A DNA stretch of 64,000 bases from Atrina japonica (lineage: Eukaryota; Mollusca; Bivalvia; Pterioida; Pinnidae), in NCBI GenBank assembly GCA_030159075.1, contig BROG01000005.1:1934001-1998000 (forward strand), given 5' to 3'. A program made the translations under genes and the position numbers. Below are positions 59,870 through 64,000 of this stretch, piece by piece. The notes beneath the pieces were generated by a model, which worked only from the letters and a program-made list of their open reading frames with translations, was not told the origin of the DNA and searched no databases. Position 1 is the first letter of the stretch. Each line of letters begins with the position of its first letter.

Positions 59870-60075
59870 TAAAATCGAGAAATTAAGTCAAAATTTTCTG
59901 CTGCCTCCTTTGTTCTATCTTTAGCCATTGAGGGCATGTTTGGTAGAAATTTGTTCAATAATTTCAGAGGATAGTTTTTTTTAAATAGTTCACACCGGAC
60001 TGACGACACTACGGAAGCGGGACGACTACAGACGCCAAGTAATGGCGAAATCTCATCTGGACCAGGTGAGCTAAA
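59870..60075. repeat. Dispersed repeat with 'ccaggtgagctaaaa' edge
   Basis: Contains cctttgttctatctttagcc, gacgccaagtaatggcgaaa and ends gaccaggtgagctaaaa, an edge seen at many bivalve dispersed repeats. The minus-strand ORF across it is not supported. Confidence 0.5.
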
Positions 60076-60079
60076 AAGT

Positions 60080-61165
60080 ACTAGAAACGAATCACAGGTA
60101 TTAAAGAGCATCCAAGTCGAATCAATGATATAAAAAAACATAAAAGACTATTCACGGATATTAAAGAGCACCGATGACGATTCATTAGGTAGTAAAGAGT
60201 ATCCAAGAAAATTCATATATACCAAGGAACATCCAAGACGATTCAAAGACATTATAGAGCATATAAAAATCTCGGATACCCAAGTGTAAATTTTCAGGAT
60301 GTCCAGGATACATATACAAATTTGGTGAACTTTGGACAAACACGGACCTCTGGAATTCCAGAGGTGGGATCAGGTGCCATGGAGGAGTAAGCACACCCCC
60401 TCTCCTGTTCCCCGATCACACTCGTCGTGAGTCCACGGTCAAATTCAAATGACATAAGACTATTCAAAGGTATGAAAGAGCACTCACAAACAAGTGTATT
60501 CAAGAGCAACCAAAAATGATCTATGGTTATTAAAAGCAACTACAAATGATTCATTTATGGATTAACACTAAAGGTATTCACAGTTATTAAAGAGCAACCA
60601 CAAATGATTCATAATTATTAATGAGTAATCAAAAATGATTAATTTATAGATGAACCACAAAATTTATTCTTTCTTATAAAGAGCAACCAAAATGATTTAG
60701 TTACTAAACATCAACCACAATTGATTCATATTTACCAAAGATAATCCAAAAAGATTAAAGAATCAACACAAATAACTGTTATCTGGTGAAAGAATCATCA
60801 CACATGATTCAGTCAGAGCAGCCACGAATGATTCAGTATTTAAAAAAATCCAAAAATGATTCAAAGTTATTAAAGAGAATCGATCAGCAATCAAAGGGCC
60901 ACCAAAATGGTTCATAGTTGTTAAAGAGAATCGATCAGCAATCAAAGGGCCACCAAAATGGTTCATAGTTATTAAAGAGAATCGATCAGCAATCAAAGGG
61001 CCACCAAAATGGTTCATAGTTGTTATAGAGAATCGGCAAATAATTCATTGAAGGACAAGCCACAATGATTTATTCATAGATAATAAAGATCAATCATAAA
61101 TGATTCAGAGTTATTAAAAAGCAAACACAAATGATTCATGGATATCAAAGAGCATAAATGGCCTT
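60080..61165. repeat. About 31-bp minisatellite, right block, with a 54-bp amplified subunit
   Basis: Units like attcatRgttattaaagag plus caaccacaaatg, interrupted by the module at 60259-60445. At 60866-61025 a longer unit (gagaatcgatcagcaatcaa, agggccaccaaaatggttca) is repeated three times with a period of about 54 bp, nearly without change. Confidence 0.88.
60259..60445 (-). repeat. Solo Penelope-like 3' module inside a minisatellite
   Basis: Copy of the module at 23577-23765 (ggatgtccaggatacatata, tttggacaaacacggacctc, gaggtgggatcaggtgccat). No RT is attached: a short 5'-truncated insertion. Minisatellite units of the same family flank it on both sides. Confidence 0.88.
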
Positions 61166-62356
61166 ATCTGTTTGCTGAAGTTGGTATACAATAGTAATGA
61201 TGATTCACAAAATGTCATGCAAAGGATAATACCTTTTATAGATAGATTGTTTTTAATTATGTTTCTTTCCTTTGTAGATCTTTGCATGTTTACCTTTTTT
61301 CAATTTGTTCTATATATGCAAAAACAAAACAAAACAAAAACAAAAACAGAATCAACCAAAAAAAAAAAAAAAGAAGAAAAATCCAAACAATAAACAATAT
61401 TCTCTTCATCTAAAAGTACACAAATTCTGTAATTGGTTGACTGAGGACTCTTTTAGGTACAGATTTAACTTTTCAGTTTGCTTTTATAAACTTCAATAAG
61501 TGTCATTTTATAAACACAATTCTACAAGTTTCATAGTCAGTTGATAATTTTGGTCACTGCCACTTATATTTTACAAACTGCTTATATCAACTTTTGGGTG
61601 AAGGCAAAGAAAACTGAAAAAACATTTAAGGGAAATAACCCCTACATTATTTTTTTTAGCATTTTTATCATCAGCTGTAATTAAGACATGTATACTTCTC
61701 ACAATTTAGAAGTTGTAAGTGATGATTATACTTTATCATGACCATTTTGTTCATCTTAGTACCCTAAGTTCTGTTTAAAGTGTAAATCAAAACCTATACC
61801 ACGAAACCAAAGCCAGAATCACAGAATGCAGAAAACACTCTATCTATTCCATCTGTTTTATTTTTATTCACTTTGACCTTGATCGCCTATTTACTTCACA
61901 TCCTCTCAGGTGACCGATAAGGCCCTTTAGGCCCCTTGCTTAGGTAACTTTTGATAGGTATAAAGAAAATTACCTGACGTTGTCTTAAAAGATGAAATAT
62001 ATAATAATGATTAGAACAAGATATATAAAACCTTTGTACTTTGGTGTTTTTTAAGCGAATTTTTGTTTTGAAATTTCTGTCCATTTGATTTTTGGTATTA
62101 CCCTCATTTTCCCCAAAATCTGGACCAGAAGGGCCATATGAAATGCCATACTTTAGAATAAAAATCAATTGAAGGCCTGTAATCACTCAGACAAACTATT
62201 GTGAAATTCATTGACATGTTTTATTAAATTATCCTTTGTTTTCTTCCCATCTATGAGATGCTCTCACAGGTAGCACAAAAATAGATCCAATTGGTGTCCA
62301 ACTTACAGCAATATTCTCATTGCAAAATGCTATTTCTAGTTGTAATATTTCTCCCG
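61166..62356. other. Intergenic with a bivalve repeat edge
   Basis: No credible ORF. The words ctctcaggtgaccgataagg and ccctttaggccccttg at 61903-61940 mark the edge of a dispersed repeat that may extend to either side. A (A/C)-rich tract stands at 61318-61395. Confidence 0.45.
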
Positions 62357-62728
62357 CACGTGAACTACAGAGGTCACAGGAGAACTACAGCGCTATCACC
62401 AAATTGAACTATAGCAGTCACAGGTGAACTACAGCAGTCACAGGTGAACTACAGCAGTCACAGTGAACTGTAGTAGTCGTAGGTGAACTGCAGCCGTCAC
62501 AGGTGAACTACAGAAGTCAGAGTGAACTAAAACAGAAACAGGTGATATACAGCAGTAACAGTGAACTACAGCAGTCACATTGAACTACAGCAGTAACAGG
62601 TTAACTACAGCAGGCAAAGGTGAACTACAGCAGTCACAGTGAACTACAGCGGTCACAGGTGAACTGTAGTAGTCAAAGGTGAACTGTAGTAGTCACAGGT
62701 GAACTACAGCAGTCACATCTGAACTACA
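62357..62728. repeat. 18-bp minisatellite
   Basis: About twenty units of aggtgaactacagcagtcac with variants (tgtagtagtc, cagtgaact). Confidence 0.95.
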
Positions 62729-62963
62729 TTTAAAATGAAATTTGACTGACCCTTTTGGTTGCAGATTCCAACCGGCTAGTCCTTTCAAAATTAAAGATGA
62801 CAACTAGCAAATTTACTTTGAATAAATACTAGTGCAATTATTAACATATTAAGCAAAATAAAGTAGACAACAATTCAACTTTTTACATTTAAAATTCCAC
62901 AGGTCTTATTTACCTTTCCACAAGGCAATGCTTAGGGACACTTGTGTTCTAAAAATACACTGG

Positions 62964-63035
62964 TCACACACACACACACACACACACATACACACACATA
63001 TACACACACACGCACACACACACGCACACACACAC
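62964..63035. repeat. (CA)n microsatellite with CACG/TACA variants
   Basis: CA dinucleotides with interruptions. Confidence 0.97.
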
Positions 63036-63159
63036 GTTAAATACTTCTCATTAGCCACACTTTGGACCATAAACTCATCACTTGATGTACATTGTAAACA
63101 AAATAATAACTGTTATTCACCTCCTCCTGTTTTTCATCTGAACTGTATTGGAGATGATA

Positions 63160-63303
63160 TAAATGTCACTAACAGCAGATGATATAAGTGTCACTAACTG
63201 TAGATGTTTTGAACCACGTATCACTCACAGCAGATGTTGTGAACTACGTACCACTCACAACAGATGTTGTGAACCCCGTATCACTCGCAGCAGATGTTAT
63301 GAT
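63160..63303. repeat. About 30-bp tandem repeat, five units
   Basis: Units like gtatcactcacagcagatgt plus tgtgaaccac. Non-coding; 175 bp downstream of the NHL gene's stop. Confidence 0.8.
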
Positions 63304-63477
63304 AATGTCTGTCACTGGAGGAGAATTTAGAATACGTAGTCAAAAGTACACTATCAGCTTTAAAATGACTCGTGAGATCAATCATCAATTACGTTTCATT
63401 TTTCTATTTATCGGGAAGTGTGTTAGGTATTGTTGAGTCTTCAGAGCTGATGTCTTGATAGATCATGCATATCTTGT

Positions 63478-64000
63478 TTACTTGAAATATTTTACAATAC
63501 CGATGCACAGACCACCATCCCTCTCTCCAATCCATAACCTCCCATTCTTTTCTATACATAGTCCAGTTGGCTTAGTTATACCATCCTGTTCTAATATAAA
63601 TCTGAGGAACTTGCCATCATCACCCAACATGTGTATATTGTGTTATTAAAATCTGAAATAAACAAATGGTTGTAACTATCACTGCAGATATCCGATGCCA
63701 AAAAATTCCCCTTCATCTTCCTAGCACCAGATCCATCATATGTATATCTTGGTTCAACATTACTATCCACTACATACACTTTTCTTTGATCAGGGTGTGC
63801 TACACAGTAATCTCCCCTGCTGTTCTGTATTACTCTCTGACCAATGTTCCGTCCTACTGGTTTGCCTGTGTATTTTATGCTACGCATCTTCTTCCCATCT
63901 CTGTTATACACGACCAGTTTACTGCCTAAGTTGCATGGTGTGTAGACACATACAACCATTTCCTGGTTATCGTTGCCAAGACAAACACCTGATAGGTAAT
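63478..64000 (-). pseudogene. NHL-repeat (TRIM2/3/71-like) C-terminal propeller, frameshifted, 5' partial
   Basis: The frame enters at 64000 and runs YLSGVCLGNDNQ, then VCVYTPCNLGSKLVVYNRDG, GDYCVAHPDQRKVYVVDSN and GNFLASDICSDSYNHLFISD. At about 63634-63637 an extra TA breaks the frame; without it the reading goes on through a HMLGDDGKFLRF-like blade and KPTGLCIEKNGRLWIGERDG to a TAA at 63480-63478. Blades of the type 'G.ICVAD....VVVVD..G..R..Y.G' are typical of the many TRIM-like NHL proteins in bivalves. The RING and B-box parts would be outside the window. The frameshift may be real (pseudogene) or a sequence error in a TATA run. Confidence 0.82.

Overview
The window is animal nuclear DNA, most likely from a bivalve mollusc. 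Genes are split by long introns. Intergenic DNA is AT-rich and crowded with microsatellites, minisatellites, SINEs, MITEs and Penelope-like retroelements of a type that is abundant in bivalves. There is no sign of bacterial organisation.

Layout. (1) 20-10800, plus strand: ten exons of a MAST-family (microtubule-associated Ser/Thr) kinase, from the DFG motif of the kinase domain through the AGC tail and PDZ domain to the stop codon. All nine splice phases agree; one intron uses a GC-AG pair. The introns hold a 39-bp minisatellite with a splice-donor consensus in every unit, a DNA transposon with target-site duplication, and a tRNA-derived SINE. (2) 10801-15740: 3' UTR and downstream DNA with two MITEs. 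(3) 15740-27062: retroelement territory. It holds a decayed plus-strand Penelope-like RT, a LINE relic, and a minus-strand tandem of three Penelope-like copies. The largest copy has a permuted order (GIY-YIG endonuclease before the RT, with a CxC linker), the Naiad architecture. (4) 27451-44700, minus strand: a two-exon bZIP gene of the NFIL3/vrille family (592 codons), with a 9.8-kb intron that holds a 3.9-kb, almost G/C-free A-rich island. It encodes two bZIP domains, one near each end. The 650 bp upstream of its start contain three D-box (NFIL3/VRI-type) sites and two CACGTG E-boxes. (5) 45000-63300: mostly tandem arrays, with PLE pieces embedded in minisatellites and a 358-bp unit carrying a type-I hammerhead-like motif, present as a partial dimer. 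(6) 63478-64000, minus strand: the C-terminal end of an NHL-repeat (TRIM-like) protein with a 2-bp frameshift, running off the window.

Functional links: MAST kinase and the NFIL3-like factor are neighbours with no evident shared pathway. The NFIL3-like promoter suggests clock control and feedback. The Penelope-like copies share a 3' module and the hammerhead-like motif, consistent with one retroelement family and its non-autonomous derivatives.
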